DNA of 64,000 nt. Source: PMG-095 sp049324695 (GTDB lineage Bacteria; Myxococcota_A; Polyangia; Polyangiales; Polyangiaceae). Made by a program: the position numbers and the translations under genes. Where the stretch lies: the NCBI GenBank assembly GCA_049324695.1, contig JBMOMJ010000064.1, positions 167,811 to 231,810 of the forward strand, written 5' to 3'. This document shows, piece by piece, positions 11,993 to 20,582 of the stretch. A model generated the notes under the pieces. That model was not told the DNA's origin. It did not search any database and saw only the letters and a list, made by a program, of their open reading frames with translations. How positions within the stretch are numbered: the stretch's first letter is position 1; each line of letters starts with the position of its first letter.

Positions 11993-13252
11993 ATGACTCA
12001 ATCGAGCGAGCGCAGCGAGCCGACCAGCGCGATGCGCCAAGTGCTGCGCGCGCTGCTGCTCTTGCTGCGTCAACGCGAGTTTCGAGTGGTAGTCACGTGC
12101 AGCACCGTGCTCGGGCTGGGCGTATCGTTCGTGCTGCCGTTCATGTCCATGTTCGGCACGCTCGAAGTCGAGATGTCGCTCGCCATGTTCGGCGCGTTCA
12201 TGACCGTAACGGTGCTCGTGAACATCGCTATCAGCACCTGGCTCGCGCACCGCTCAGATACTCGTTATTCGCGCCGGACGATGCTGTTGGTGGGTTCTGG
12301 TGCGGGCGCGCTCGGCTACGTTGGGTATGCGTTCGCGAGGCAACCTTGGCAGCTGCTCTTGATCGGGTCGCTGGTGTTGGGTGTGGCTTCGCTCACTTTT
12401 TCGCAGCTATTTGCCTACGCCCGCGAGCTCCTGGAAGGCTCCGATGTTCCCAAAGCAGACGCGCCGCTCTACATGAACGCGATTCGCATGTCGTTCGCGC
12501 TGTCGTGGACGGTAGGTCCCGCGTTGGCCGCGGCGGCGCTGCGGCAGTTTTCGTTCGTGGGTTTGTTCCTGAGCGCGGCGGCGCTGTACCTGGTGTTCTT
12601 CGTGTTGGTGCTGCGTTTCGTGCCGGAGGTTCCGCCGCGCGGCGCGCGTGCGAACGGTACTGATTCGATTGGCATCGCCGGTTTGTTCTCGGACCTGAGC
12701 CTGCTCGCCTGGTTCGCAGCCTTCGTGTTGGTGCTGGCGGCGCACACCATCTCGATGAGCAACATGTCGTTGTTCGTGCTGAAGGTGCTGGGTGGCAACG
12801 AAGGCAACGTCGGTATCATCTTCAGCTTGGCTCCGTTGTTCGAGCTGCCGTTCATGCTCTACTTCGGGCTGCTCGCCACGCGCGTCGAGTCCAGCAAGCT
12901 GATCCGCATCGCGATAGCGCTCGCGGTGGTCTACTACGCTGCGCTCTCATGCGTGCGCGCGCCGTACCAGATTTACCCGTTGCAGCTTCTGAGCGCCGCG
13001 ATCGTCTCCGTCACGAACGGCATCGCCATCACCTTCTTTCAAAACAAGCTTCCGGAGCGGTTGGGAGCAGCCACCAACCTGTACTCCAACGCCTCGCGGG
13101 TCGGATCGACCTCGGCTTATCTCTTGTTCGCGAGCTCCGCTTCGCGCTTCGGTCACCGCGGGACCTACGTATTATGCGCAATTTTGGCGGCGGTCTCTCT
13201 GCTGCTCAGCAGCCTGCCGGAGCGCCCGCGTCACTTGCCGAGAAACACGTAG
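11993..13252 (+). CDS. MFS transporter, sugar efflux (SetA-like)
   Basis: About 419 residues and 12 predicted membrane segments. The first helix pair (VVVTCSTVLGLGVSFVLPFM), loop motif AHRSDTRYSRRTMLLVG, and FSQLFAYARELLEG followed by NAIRMSFALSWTVGPALA are characteristic of SetA/SetB-type sugar exporters. Expected role: efflux of sugars or analogues across the inner membrane. ATG 11966 is an alternative start. The last 22 bases overlap the end of the convergent zinc-ribbon gene. Confidence 0.8.
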   Translation: MTQSSERSEPTSAMRQVLRALLLLLRQREFRVVVTCSTVLGLGVSFVLPFMSMFGTLEVEMSLAMFGAFMTVTVLVNIAISTWLAHRSDTRYSRRTMLLVGSGAGALGYVGYAFARQPWQLLLIGSLVLGVASLTFSQLFAYARELLEGSDVPKADAPLYMNAIRMSFALSWTVGPALAAAALRQFSFVGLFLSAAALYLVFFVLVLRFVPEVPPRGARANGTDSIGIAGLFSDLSLLAWFAAFVLVLAAHTISMSNMSLFVLKVLGGNEGNVGIIFSLAPLFELPFMLYFGLLATRVESSKLIRIAIALAVVYYAALSCVRAPYQIYPLQLLSAAIVSVTNGIAITFFQNKLPERLGAATNLYSNASRVGSTSAYLLFASSASRFGHRGTYVLCAILAAVSLLLSSLPERPRHLPRNT

Positions 13253-14037
13253 CGATCGAGCAGCGCCGGTAACGCGTAGTTCAACGCGAAGGTGGTCGCG
13301 ACCCCGACGATCACGATCAACCGCATGCGCGCTGCGATCGATACCATTGTACCGTGCGCACGCCGTACACTGTGCGAGAGCGCCTGGGTCTGCTGATCGA
13401 CGGACGCCAAGTTGGCCTCGTGTTGCGAGGCTGGCAACAAGTTCATCGAATTGCAGTAGCTACAGGTCACGCTCGGTTCGGTCGCCGGAGGCAAGTCGCC
13501 GCCGCACACGCGACAACCGAACGCCGCGTGCCCGGCTTGCACCGGCCGAGCGAGTAGCAGCGGCCGCACGCGCCGACGAAAATGTGAGCGGCCCCCCACG
13601 AGCCCGAGACCCAACGAAACTGCGATGCCCAGCACCATCGCCGGCGCAAACAGCTGGTGCATGTACATGCTCATCCGATAGTTCTCGGGCACGTTGCGAA
13701 AGGACGCTTGGCTCTGGAAAATCGTGACCAGGCTCATCAGCATGATCACGCCGGCGATCACCAGATAAGTACCGCTCACGCGCAGAAACGCACCGCGATC
13801 TTCGAAAACGCGAGCCAACGCAGCATCCATACCTTGCACTTGCAACGCTCGCGAACGCGCCAGGCTCAAACGATTGCGCAACTCGAGGTAACGCGAGGCC
13901 TCGTCCGTCGGCAATTGGTCGCGCGCGCCGCAAAAGCCACACCACGCCGACAAGTCCGGCTGCAGGCGCATGGCCCCACCGCAATTCTTGCATAGGATCG
14001 GCGTCCCTTCGACGTTCGATTTGACCGCGTAGCTCAT
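13231..14037 (-). CDS. Membrane protein with two zinc-ribbon motifs
   Basis: 268 residues. It opens with a zinc ribbon (CKNCGG...CGFCG, residues 16-36), then a helical segment, two membrane segments (SGTYLVIAGVIMLMSLVTIF and LFAPAMVLGIAVSLGLGLVGG), a second ribbon (CRVCGG...CSYC), and a C-terminal membrane segment. No named family was recognised. It is upstream of nothing on its strand but convergent and overlapping with the exporter gene. Such double-ribbon membrane proteins may sense or scaffold, but function is unknown. Confidence 0.7.
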   Translation of the reverse strand: MSYAVKSNVEGTPILCKNCGGAMRLQPDLSAWCGFCGARDQLPTDEASRYLELRNRLSLARSRALQVQGMDAALARVFEDRGAFLRVSGTYLVIAGVIMLMSLVTIFQSQASFRNVPENYRMSMYMHQLFAPAMVLGIAVSLGLGLVGGRSHFRRRVRPLLLARPVQAGHAAFGCRVCGGDLPPATEPSVTCSYCNSMNLLPASQHEANLASVDQQTQALSHSVRRAHGTMVSIAARMRLIVIVGVATTFALNYALPALLDRYVFLGK

Positions 14038-14076
14038 GACTCGATGGCGATTACACCCATTCGAACAGCCATCAGT

Positions 14077-14889
14077 TTAGGACGTCACGCGCGCCAACAT
14101 CAACATCAGATCCGCGATGCGATCGTGCACCGGAATCATCAACTCCAAACGCTTGCCGATGTCGAAGCCGATCGCCATGCTGCCGATCGTTCCGCCCATC
14201 GCGGCGGTAGTGTTCTTCTCGCTTGGATCGTTGAAGAAGACGCCGTCCGGTGTGATCGCCACGTCGAGCTCCGCCCAGCCCGAGAGCATGTCGACCAGCG
14301 CAGGGTTCGCCGAGAGCACGTGCACCACCGCGGCCGGATCGTCGGCGTAGACAGCGAATTGTTGATCAACTGCGGGAATACCGGTGGTGATGCGCTGCGC
14401 GCAGCGCGGCGTGAAGACGCGCCTGCTGTTCGAAAAGACTTCGCCGACTGCCTTCATCATCGAGTCGAGCGATTTGTGCGCAATGTGCATCGACACGCGC
14501 GGCCGCTGCAACAAGTCCCCGGTGAAGTTCGCCCAACGATACGTCGTCGACTTGCCCGGCGACTTCTTGAAACCGAAGCCGTTGCGGTAGTGGATCACGA
14601 GGCCGTGATAGTTTCTCACCATGTGAGTCTCGTGCTCGTAATCCTTGCCGGAGATCTGCTGCTTGCCGAGCGCCATCAGATCCGAATACAGCTGCGTCGC
14701 CCGATCCGCCTGCACCTCGGGCGGCATGTTCATGCGATCGGCGTAACAATATCCCGTGCGCTGAAAGAACGCGATCTGCGCCGGGCGCGAGTTCACAGCG
14801 GCCTGCGCGGCGCGCTGCCGCATCCAAAACGTGTATCCCAGCGCTAACCCCAAGAGCGGGATATAAATCAAAAACATCGTGTAGTTCAC
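14077..14889 (-). CDS. Membrane-anchored hypothetical protein
   Basis: 270 residues. A single N-terminal membrane anchor (MFLIYIPLLGLALGYTFWM) is followed by a soluble domain of about 245 residues with no recognised motif. The region HETHMVRNYHGLVIHYRNGFGF and late strand-rich ELDVAITPDGVFFNDPS suggest a mixed fold. It lies 39 bases upstream of the zinc-ribbon gene on the same strand, so the two likely form an operon of unknown function. Confidence 0.65.
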   Translation of the reverse strand: MNYTMFLIYIPLLGLALGYTFWMRQRAAQAAVNSRPAQIAFFQRTGYCYADRMNMPPEVQADRATQLYSDLMALGKQQISGKDYEHETHMVRNYHGLVIHYRNGFGFKKSPGKSTTYRWANFTGDLLQRPRVSMHIAHKSLDSMMKAVGEVFSNSRRVFTPRCAQRITTGIPAVDQQFAVYADDPAAVVHVLSANPALVDMLSGWAELDVAITPDGVFFNDPSEKNTTAAMGGTIGSMAIGFDIGKRLELMIPVHDRIADLMLMLARVTS

Positions 14890-15055
14890 GGCTCACCTCT
14901 TCTCCACGCCGGGCACTCCCCGACGCCACCAGCGACCAGCCTACGCCATTTCGAACGGGGTTGAAACAGCGCCCGCCGGAGCAAGCGCGTTCAGCAAATT
15001 CCCACGCTGAGACAGCGCCCGCTGCCTGGCACGCGATTGCGCGCTCCACACGAAA

Positions 15056-15988
15056 TCAATGCACGATGAAGGCTTCGTCTGCGCTCTCTCCAACCCAAAC
15101 GCTCTCGTCATAGCGCGGCGCTATCACGCGCGCTTTCGGCGCAAGGCAGGCGACATCGCGCAAGAAACCAGCGAAGTCGACGCCTGGCAGTAGCCGCACA
15201 CCGGCGTCGAGCGGCGTGAACATCGAATCATGGTGAGCCGGAATCACTACACGCGGAGCCAGTAGCCGCAGCAAACGCTCGAGGTAGTTGGGAGTTACCT
15301 GCCGTCCCGCCAAACCAACCAACACGACGTCCGCACGCACTCCCTCGAGCTCGGCGTCGACCAAATCGGCGCTGCCGTTGTGATACACGCGCACGCCGCC
15401 AGTTTCGACCAGCACGCCGTAAGCACCGCCCACGCGGTATCTCCACATCGGTGCCGGCAACACGACCGGGGACCGCACCTCGCCGGCAAACGGTACACGA
15501 CCGAGCGCAATCCGCGCATGCAGACTCGGAAACAATCGAACTTCGGCGTGCTCGAGAACGAGCCTGGTTGCACCCGCAACCTCTACGATGCGCTCGTTGG
15601 TGACGCCGCTCGCCCGCGCGAAAGCAACGCTGCTCCGCGAGCCTACGAACTTCGCACCCGTCATGCGCGCTGCCAGCGGCGCGTCGAGCAAGTGATCGAA
15701 GTGGCTGTGCCCGCATACGATCGCGTCGACGCATGACGGAAGCCGGCGCCGCAACTCGGCCTCGTCCGGGATCAACGGTGCGCACAAATCATCGAAGCCT
15801 GCGCGCGTCAGATACGGATCGATCACGATGTTGGCGCGCTCGGAACTGATGACGAAGCCTGCCGTTCCGAGCCAGCGAATCTGAACTCCTGCTCTGGTTC
15901 GGGGCGGCTGCGCCGAGGGACGCAGCGTGGCGGCCGGTTCGAAGCGAGGAAAGATGGAGGAGAGCAGCCGCTCCGTGATGCGTCGCAC
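15056..15988 (-). CDS. MBL-fold metallo-hydrolase (UlaG-like)
   Basis: 310 residues. The metallo-beta-lactamase core is clear: IRWLGTAGFVISS, IDPYLTRAG, metal motif HSHFDH, then YHNGSADL and VVIPAHHDS. The arrangement is of the UlaG/YtnP class of hydrolases rather than beta-lactamases. The substrate cannot be predicted. The protein is probably cytoplasmic because no signal peptide is visible. The gene is monocistronic and divergent from the acyltransferase gene. Confidence 0.85.
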   Translation of the reverse strand: MRRITERLLSSIFPRFEPAATLRPSAQPPRTRAGVQIRWLGTAGFVISSERANIVIDPYLTRAGFDDLCAPLIPDEAELRRRLPSCVDAIVCGHSHFDHLLDAPLAARMTGAKFVGSRSSVAFARASGVTNERIVEVAGATRLVLEHAEVRLFPSLHARIALGRVPFAGEVRSPVVLPAPMWRYRVGGAYGVLVETGGVRVYHNGSADLVDAELEGVRADVVLVGLAGRQVTPNYLERLLRLLAPRVVIPAHHDSMFTPLDAGVRLLPGVDFAGFLRDVACLAPKARVIAPRYDESVWVGESADEAFIVH

Positions 15989-16072
15989 GCTACGAGCATA
16001 CCGCTTGCCTCGCCAAATCGTGCGCTCCGAGGCCGCCTCCCGCCCTTCGGAGAACTGTCACGAGAGAGTTCG

Positions 16073-17935
16073 TTGGCGGCTACTCAATCCTCACATGCAA
16101 CGCCTAATAGCAGACACGTGACGAGTACGCCGAGCACGACCGATCCGTTCGAGGTGCGGCTGCCGATTCGCACCGCGTTGCCTGCACAAGCGTGGGACTG
16201 GGCCCGACCCGTGTTCGACTGGGCAGTGGGCTTCGGTGAGCTGCGGCGCGTGTACGAAGCGGCTGCCAGCGAGCTCACAGTGGAAGGCTTTCTGGCCCGC
16301 GCCTTGCTCGAGCTCGGCAGCGAGTGGAGCACCGGCGAGCTCGATCTCGCACGTATTCCTCGCAGCGGGCCCTGCTTGGTGGTCGCCAATCATCCGTTCG
16401 GCGCGATCGAGGGTATCGTGCTCGCCTCCATGCTGCGCGCAGCACGCAAAGACGTGAAGCTCGTCGCAAATCAGCTCTTGTGGCGGCTGGCGGCGATGCG
16501 CGAAGTACTGCTGCCGGTGGATGCCTACGGTGGGGACATAGCCACACGCGCGAATTGTTCACGTCTACGCGCAGCGCTGCGCCATCTGAAGAGCGGCGGC
16601 ATGTTAGCGTTGTTCCCCTCCGGTGAGGTGGCGCAGTTCTCGCCAGAAAGCCGCAGTGTGGACGAGTGCGCCTGGAACGCCAGTGTGGGCTGGTTGGCTC
16701 GTGTCTCGGGTGCGCCCGTATTGCCGGTTCACTTCGCGGGACAAGCTTCGATGCTCGTGCAGGCGGCCGGCTTGCTGCACCCTCGCCTTCGCACCGCCCT
16801 TTTGCCGCGCGAGCTTTTGCGCCAGCGTGGACGCTGCTTGAAAGTGCGCGTCGGTGCAACGATCTCATCGACGCGGCTGGCAGCCTTGAGCAATGACGAT
16901 GAACGCGCCGCTTACTTACGTCGTCGAACGCTCGTGCTGGGCGCAGCCTCGCTGCAGCCGCGCCGGCCGGCGTTGTCATTGATAAGCCCGCCAACGCGGC
17001 TCGAGCCGCTCGCGCCTCCGCTCGACCCATCGCTCGTCATTCGTGAAATCGAAAAGCTACCGCCCGAAAACGCGCTCCTTCGCGACAACGATCGCGTCGT
17101 GTACTGCGCACGCGCGCGACAAATTCCTTGGACTTTGCGGGAGATCGGTCGTCTGCGCGAACAAAGCTTTCGCGAAGCGCACGAAGGCACCGGCAAGTCG
17201 CTCGACATCGACAGCTTCGACAAGAATTATCTGCACCTGTTTGGTTTCGATCAGCGCGAGCAACAGATCGTGGGCGCTTACCGTCTCGGTCTGACGGACG
17301 AGCTACCCCTTCCCAACGGTCTCTACTCGAACACACTGTTCAACCTCGATCGCGAGCTGTTCCGCCGCATGGGACCAGCCATCGAAATGGGGCGCTCCTT
17401 CGTGTGCGCACGCTACCAAAAGAGCCCAGCTGGGTTGTTCCTGCTGTGGCGCGGCATCGGTCGTTTCTTGCTGCAAAACCCGCGCTACCGCGTGCTGTTC
17501 GGGCCCGTCAGTATCAGCGCCGACTACTCCTCCGCGTCGCGCGAGCTGATGGTCGATTTCATCAGCGAGGCAGAACGCGTTCACCCGCTCCAGCGCTACG
17601 TGCGCCCGCGCATTCCTTTCACTCACGAACGCCGCACGACGCTGTTCGCCGGCTTGGGCCCGAGCTTCCGGCGCCTGCTCGACATCGAAGAGGTCTCGCA
17701 GATGGTGGCCGACGTCGAGCCCGACCGGAAAGGCGTGCCCATCTTGTTCAAGCAGTACCTGCGCCTCGGCGGCAAGATGCTGGGCTTCAATCTCGACCCG
17801 AGCTTTAGCGGTGTGCTCGACGGCCTCGTGCTCGTCGATCTGCTCGAAACGGATCCGAAGCTTTTGGCGCGTTATCTCGGCGCCGAAGCAGCAAGTGAGT
17901 TCATTGCATTCCACACACCGCGCCCGGCGGCGTGA
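16073..17935 (+). CDS. Bifunctional acyltransferase, PlsC-like plus OlsB/GNAT-like (ornithine lipid synthase OlsF-like)
   Basis: About 620 residues. The N-terminal half is a PlsC-type 1-acyl acyltransferase with NHPFG (residue about 106; usual NHx4D is replaced by NHPFGAIE) and FPSGEVAQF. The C-terminal half (about 320-570) resembles OlsB/acetyltransf_5 GNAT proteins (REQSFREAHEGTGKSLDIDSFDK, GAYRLGL, EMGRSFVCARYQ, LFGPVSIS). This order matches OlsF, which makes ornithine lipids from ornithine and two acyl chains. The start is uncertain: TTG 16073 follows GAGAGAG, while GTG 16118 would remove 15 residues. Confidence 0.8.
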   Translation: MAATQSSHATPNSRHVTSTPSTTDPFEVRLPIRTALPAQAWDWARPVFDWAVGFGELRRVYEAAASELTVEGFLARALLELGSEWSTGELDLARIPRSGPCLVVANHPFGAIEGIVLASMLRAARKDVKLVANQLLWRLAAMREVLLPVDAYGGDIATRANCSRLRAALRHLKSGGMLALFPSGEVAQFSPESRSVDECAWNASVGWLARVSGAPVLPVHFAGQASMLVQAAGLLHPRLRTALLPRELLRQRGRCLKVRVGATISSTRLAALSNDDERAAYLRRRTLVLGAASLQPRRPALSLISPPTRLEPLAPPLDPSLVIREIEKLPPENALLRDNDRVVYCARARQIPWTLREIGRLREQSFREAHEGTGKSLDIDSFDKNYLHLFGFDQREQQIVGAYRLGLTDELPLPNGLYSNTLFNLDRELFRRMGPAIEMGRSFVCARYQKSPAGLFLLWRGIGRFLLQNPRYRVLFGPVSISADYSSASRELMVDFISEAERVHPLQRYVRPRIPFTHERRTTLFAGLGPSFRRLLDIEEVSQMVADVEPDRKGVPILFKQYLRLGGKMLGFNLDPSFSGVLDGLVLVDLLETDPKLLARYLGAEAASEFIAFHTPRPAA

Positions 17936-17956
17936 TTCGGCGTTCCCTCGCTCATG

Positions 17957-17977
17957 ACGAATTGATGACTAATTCGT
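17957..17977. terminator. Hairpin after the OlsF-like gene
   Basis: Perfect inverted repeat ACGAATT/AATTCGT with a 7-base loop, 21 bases past the stop codon. There is no T run, so it is a weak candidate terminator. Confidence 0.35.
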
Positions 17978-18043
17978 GAAGGCGCTGCCCGCGTTTCGTG
18001 AGCGACACTTGCATGCCCCGAAATCGTCATTCAAGCTGCGCTG

Positions 18044-18964
18044 ATGGCGCTCGCTTGGCTCGGCTTGGAAAGCCGTTCCGCACTCGCTCGTGAGTTCGAA
18101 ACAGTCGGCAGCGAACTCTCGGCGCAGCTCGCCAGCGCTGGAGAATCCGTGCAGGGTCGCGCCATTCCTCGCCTGGACTTCGGCACACCGGGCAAACCCG
18201 TCGTGCTCCTCAGCGCGCTCATGCACGGAATCGAACTGATTGGCTCGGTAGCTCTGCTCGACGTGCTGAAGCGTTTGGCAAGCTCTCGCGATCCGCTGGC
18301 GGAGCGCCTGCGCGCTGCGGCTCACTTCGTCGTCCTACCCATCGTCAATCCCGACGCGGCCGCTGTGAACTTGCGCCGCACTGCGCGCGGCTTTCGAGCC
18401 TGGCAACGCTGCAATGCGCGCGGCGTCGACCTCAACCGCAACTTCCCGCGCCTCACGCAGCGCCCACTCCTTCATCCGTTCTCCGGCTCACGCTTTCGCT
18501 TCTCACCTCATTACCTCGGCCAGCACGCGCTGAGTGAACCCGAAACTCGCGCCGTGCACGACGTCGCGCTCGAACTTCGCCCCGCGCTATCGCTCGCGTT
18601 TCACAGCTTCGGCAACCTGCTCTTGTACCCGTGGGCATACACTAATCATCAGAACCCACGCGTTCGCGAATACCTCGAGCTCGGTCGCGCCTTCGCCCGC
18701 GCGTTGCCCCACACTCCTTACGTCGTAAAGCAAGCGCGCCAGTTCTACTCGGTACTCGGCGACATGGACGACTGGCTCGACGCCGAGTGCGGCACGCTCG
18801 CGTTCACCATCGAAGTCAGCAAACCGATGTTCTCCTTCGCCGCGCTCTCGCGCCTCGCAAACCCCTTCTGCTGGATGAACCCCGAGCGCGCCAACGAAGT
18901 CGTCGAAAATCTAACCCCCGCAGTGTTAGCGCTGCTCGCCGCGAAGCTCGGTGTGGCGAGCTGA
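18044..18964 (+). CDS. M14-family zinc carboxypeptidase / deacylase-like protein
   Basis: 306 residues. The motifs fit M14 metallopeptidases or succinylglutamate-desuccinylase-like enzymes: MHGIE (His/Glu zinc ligands at about 61-64), IVNPDAA, GVDLNRNFP (substrate Asn/Arg), LAFHSFGN (third zinc ligand) and FTIEVS (catalytic Glu, about 258). No signal peptide is visible, so cytoplasmic action on peptides or amidated amino acids is likely. The ribosome site is weak. It follows the acyltransferase gene after 108 bases. Confidence 0.8.
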   Translation: MALAWLGLESRSALAREFETVGSELSAQLASAGESVQGRAIPRLDFGTPGKPVVLLSALMHGIELIGSVALLDVLKRLASSRDPLAERLRAAAHFVVLPIVNPDAAAVNLRRTARGFRAWQRCNARGVDLNRNFPRLTQRPLLHPFSGSRFRFSPHYLGQHALSEPETRAVHDVALELRPALSLAFHSFGNLLLYPWAYTNHQNPRVREYLELGRAFARALPHTPYVVKQARQFYSVLGDMDDWLDAECGTLAFTIEVSKPMFSFAALSRLANPFCWMNPERANEVVENLTPAVLALLAAKLGVAS

Positions 18965-19184
18965 GCTCTGAGGTCGGCTGAACACGCAGCGCTTGCGCCG
19001 AGTCCGCGCCTCGGGCGACGCGCATCAGCAATTCGTTAGCAGCGCATCACGCTTTCGTTAACTTCGTGTTAGCTGCGTGCGCGCGCTTGATCTCCACTCT
19101 GCGCACACCGTAGCCTCAGCCCGGTTGTAGCGGGGCTCGTGCGCGAACGCTCGAGCAAGCTCACGTGTGGAGGAGGAGATGGCG

Positions 19185-19964
19185 ATGCGACGATTACTCA
19201 GATTAGTTCTCGTGATAGCGGCAGTCTGCCTATCGTGGCTTACGACGACACGCGCCAACGCTCAAACCGTTTGGATCCCAATGCCTGATAGCGGACTGCA
19301 CTTCTGGGACATCGGCTCTGGAGGGGAGGAGGTCTGGGCCATGGCAGGACCCAACGCCTGGGTCTATCGCTGGAATGGCAACGGCTGGACGCGCAAATCA
19401 ACCTTGGCCACATCCGAGATCGAGGTTTCTCCCGAAGGGCGCCCGTGGATCGTCGACATGGACCTGGGGGTCTATCGCTGGAACGGCGTCGCGTTCGTGC
19501 GCGTGGGGGATCTCTGCGCGCAGGACATTGCGGTCGGCGCGAACGACGACGCCTGGGCGGTCGGCTGCGATGAAGATGGCATGTGGAATCGATCCATCTT
19601 CCGCTGGAACCCCAGCACGCGCGTTTGGCAGCAGATCCCGGGAAGGGCCAATAGCGTAGGCATGAGTGGCAGCGGGCGCGCTTGGATTTACCGGATCTTT
19701 TCGGATCGCGACGTCGCGTACGAGCGGGTGGGTTCCTCGTGGATTTGGCGCGGCGGCGCCACCACGCGCATCAACTTCATCGAGGGGGCGAGCATGACCG
19801 AGTATCCCGGCAGCACCGACGTCTATGGCTGGAACCCGAACACGCAAAGCTTTCAACTCTACTTGGCTTCCAACATGCACCTGAACGACATCACGTGGGG
19901 CCCTGGCCCACTTTGGGGCGTGGACACCGACGGCCGCGTGTACAAAGCGGAGACGATTCGCTGA
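19185..19964 (+). CDS. Secreted tectonin-like beta-propeller protein
   Basis: 259 residues from ATG 19185, the ATG best spaced from GGAGGAGG (ATG 19179 is possible). A signal peptide (VLVIAAVCLSWLTTTRANAQ) precedes repeated blade-like units with W, VYRWNG and WxxI patterns (VWAMAGPNAWVYRWNGNGW, VYRWNGVAFVRVGD, IFRWNPSTRVWQQIPG, VYGWNPNTQSF). These resemble tectonin/tachylectin repeats, which bind surface carbohydrates. A role in self- or prey-surface recognition is plausible in a myxobacterium but inferred. Confidence 0.7.
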   Translation: MRRLLRLVLVIAAVCLSWLTTTRANAQTVWIPMPDSGLHFWDIGSGGEEVWAMAGPNAWVYRWNGNGWTRKSTLATSEIEVSPEGRPWIVDMDLGVYRWNGVAFVRVGDLCAQDIAVGANDDAWAVGCDEDGMWNRSIFRWNPSTRVWQQIPGRANSVGMSGSGRAWIYRIFSDRDVAYERVGSSWIWRGGATTRINFIEGASMTEYPGSTDVYGWNPNTQSFQLYLASNMHLNDITWGPGPLWGVDTDGRVYKAETIR

Positions 19965-19977
19965 GTGAGCGAGCGCT

Positions 19978-20010
19978 GGGCTCTGTGCGGCTTTTCGCTG
20001 CACAGAGCCC
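19978..20010. terminator. Bidirectional terminator hairpin
   Basis: Perfect 11-base stem (GGGCTCTGTGC/GCACAGAGCCC) with an 11-base loop containing CTTTTC. It sits in the 53-base gap between the tectonin-like gene and the convergent lipoprotein gene, where it can terminate both. Confidence 0.7.
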
Positions 20011-20017
20011 TCGCCTT

Positions 20018-20533
20018 TCAGGGCCCGAGCATTTTCTCACCGAGCACGTTCACGCGCGCTCCGAAGGCTTCCACTTCAGCTTGCGGCAACACGTCATTGC
20101 CGCGAATCAAGAGCATGCCAGTGATGGTGCGGAGCTTCGCGAGAGCGGCGATGCTGGTGAGGTTCGGGTTGAGGTGAATGGCCACGTTGCCTTCGACTTC
20201 TTCGAGGTTCTCGAGGCCGTGCAACGTGAGAAAACCTGGGCTGCGAAATACGTTGATGTACCCTTCGATTCTGCGGACGTTCTTCAGAGCAGCGAGATCG
20301 GGCAGATCACGTACGGAGTCGAGCTGAAAGTGGCCGACTAGCACCGTGCAATCTGCGTACTCCTGCAAAGCTGCGGGCGTGACCGCGCTGAAGTAGGTCA
20401 TGGGGTCCTCGCCGCAGCGTTTTTCGGGAACAGTGGTGTCCTGTTTATCCGTGGCTTGGGCGTCGCCGCACGCTGCGCACGCCATGAGTACAAGAGAACC
20501 CAAAGCAAACTTCGCAGTCTTCGCCATCTGCAT
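20018..20533 (-). CDS. Lipoprotein with receptor-L/LRR-like solenoid
   Basis: 171 residues from ATG 20533. A signal peptide ends in a lipobox (LMACAAC). The mature protein has short repeated units with regularly spaced Leu/Ile and Asn (LPDLAALKNVRRIEGYINVF, LHGLENLEEVEGNVAIHLN, IAALAKLRTITGMLLIRGN), like the beta-helical receptor L domain or leucine-rich repeats. It is probably surface exposed. The longer upstream frame overlaps the glycosyltransferase and was not used. It follows the polysaccharide operon after 49 bases. Confidence 0.75.
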   Translation of the reverse strand: MQMAKTAKFALGSLVLMACAACGDAQATDKQDTTVPEKRCGEDPMTYFSAVTPAALQEYADCTVLVGHFQLDSVRDLPDLAALKNVRRIEGYINVFRSPGFLTLHGLENLEEVEGNVAIHLNPNLTSIAALAKLRTITGMLLIRGNDVLPQAEVEAFGARVNVLGEKMLGP

Positions 20534-20582
20534 TTTCGGTCCGTTCGCGCAGTTTAGCGCCGAAGAGTTGGGGTTGGGGGAG

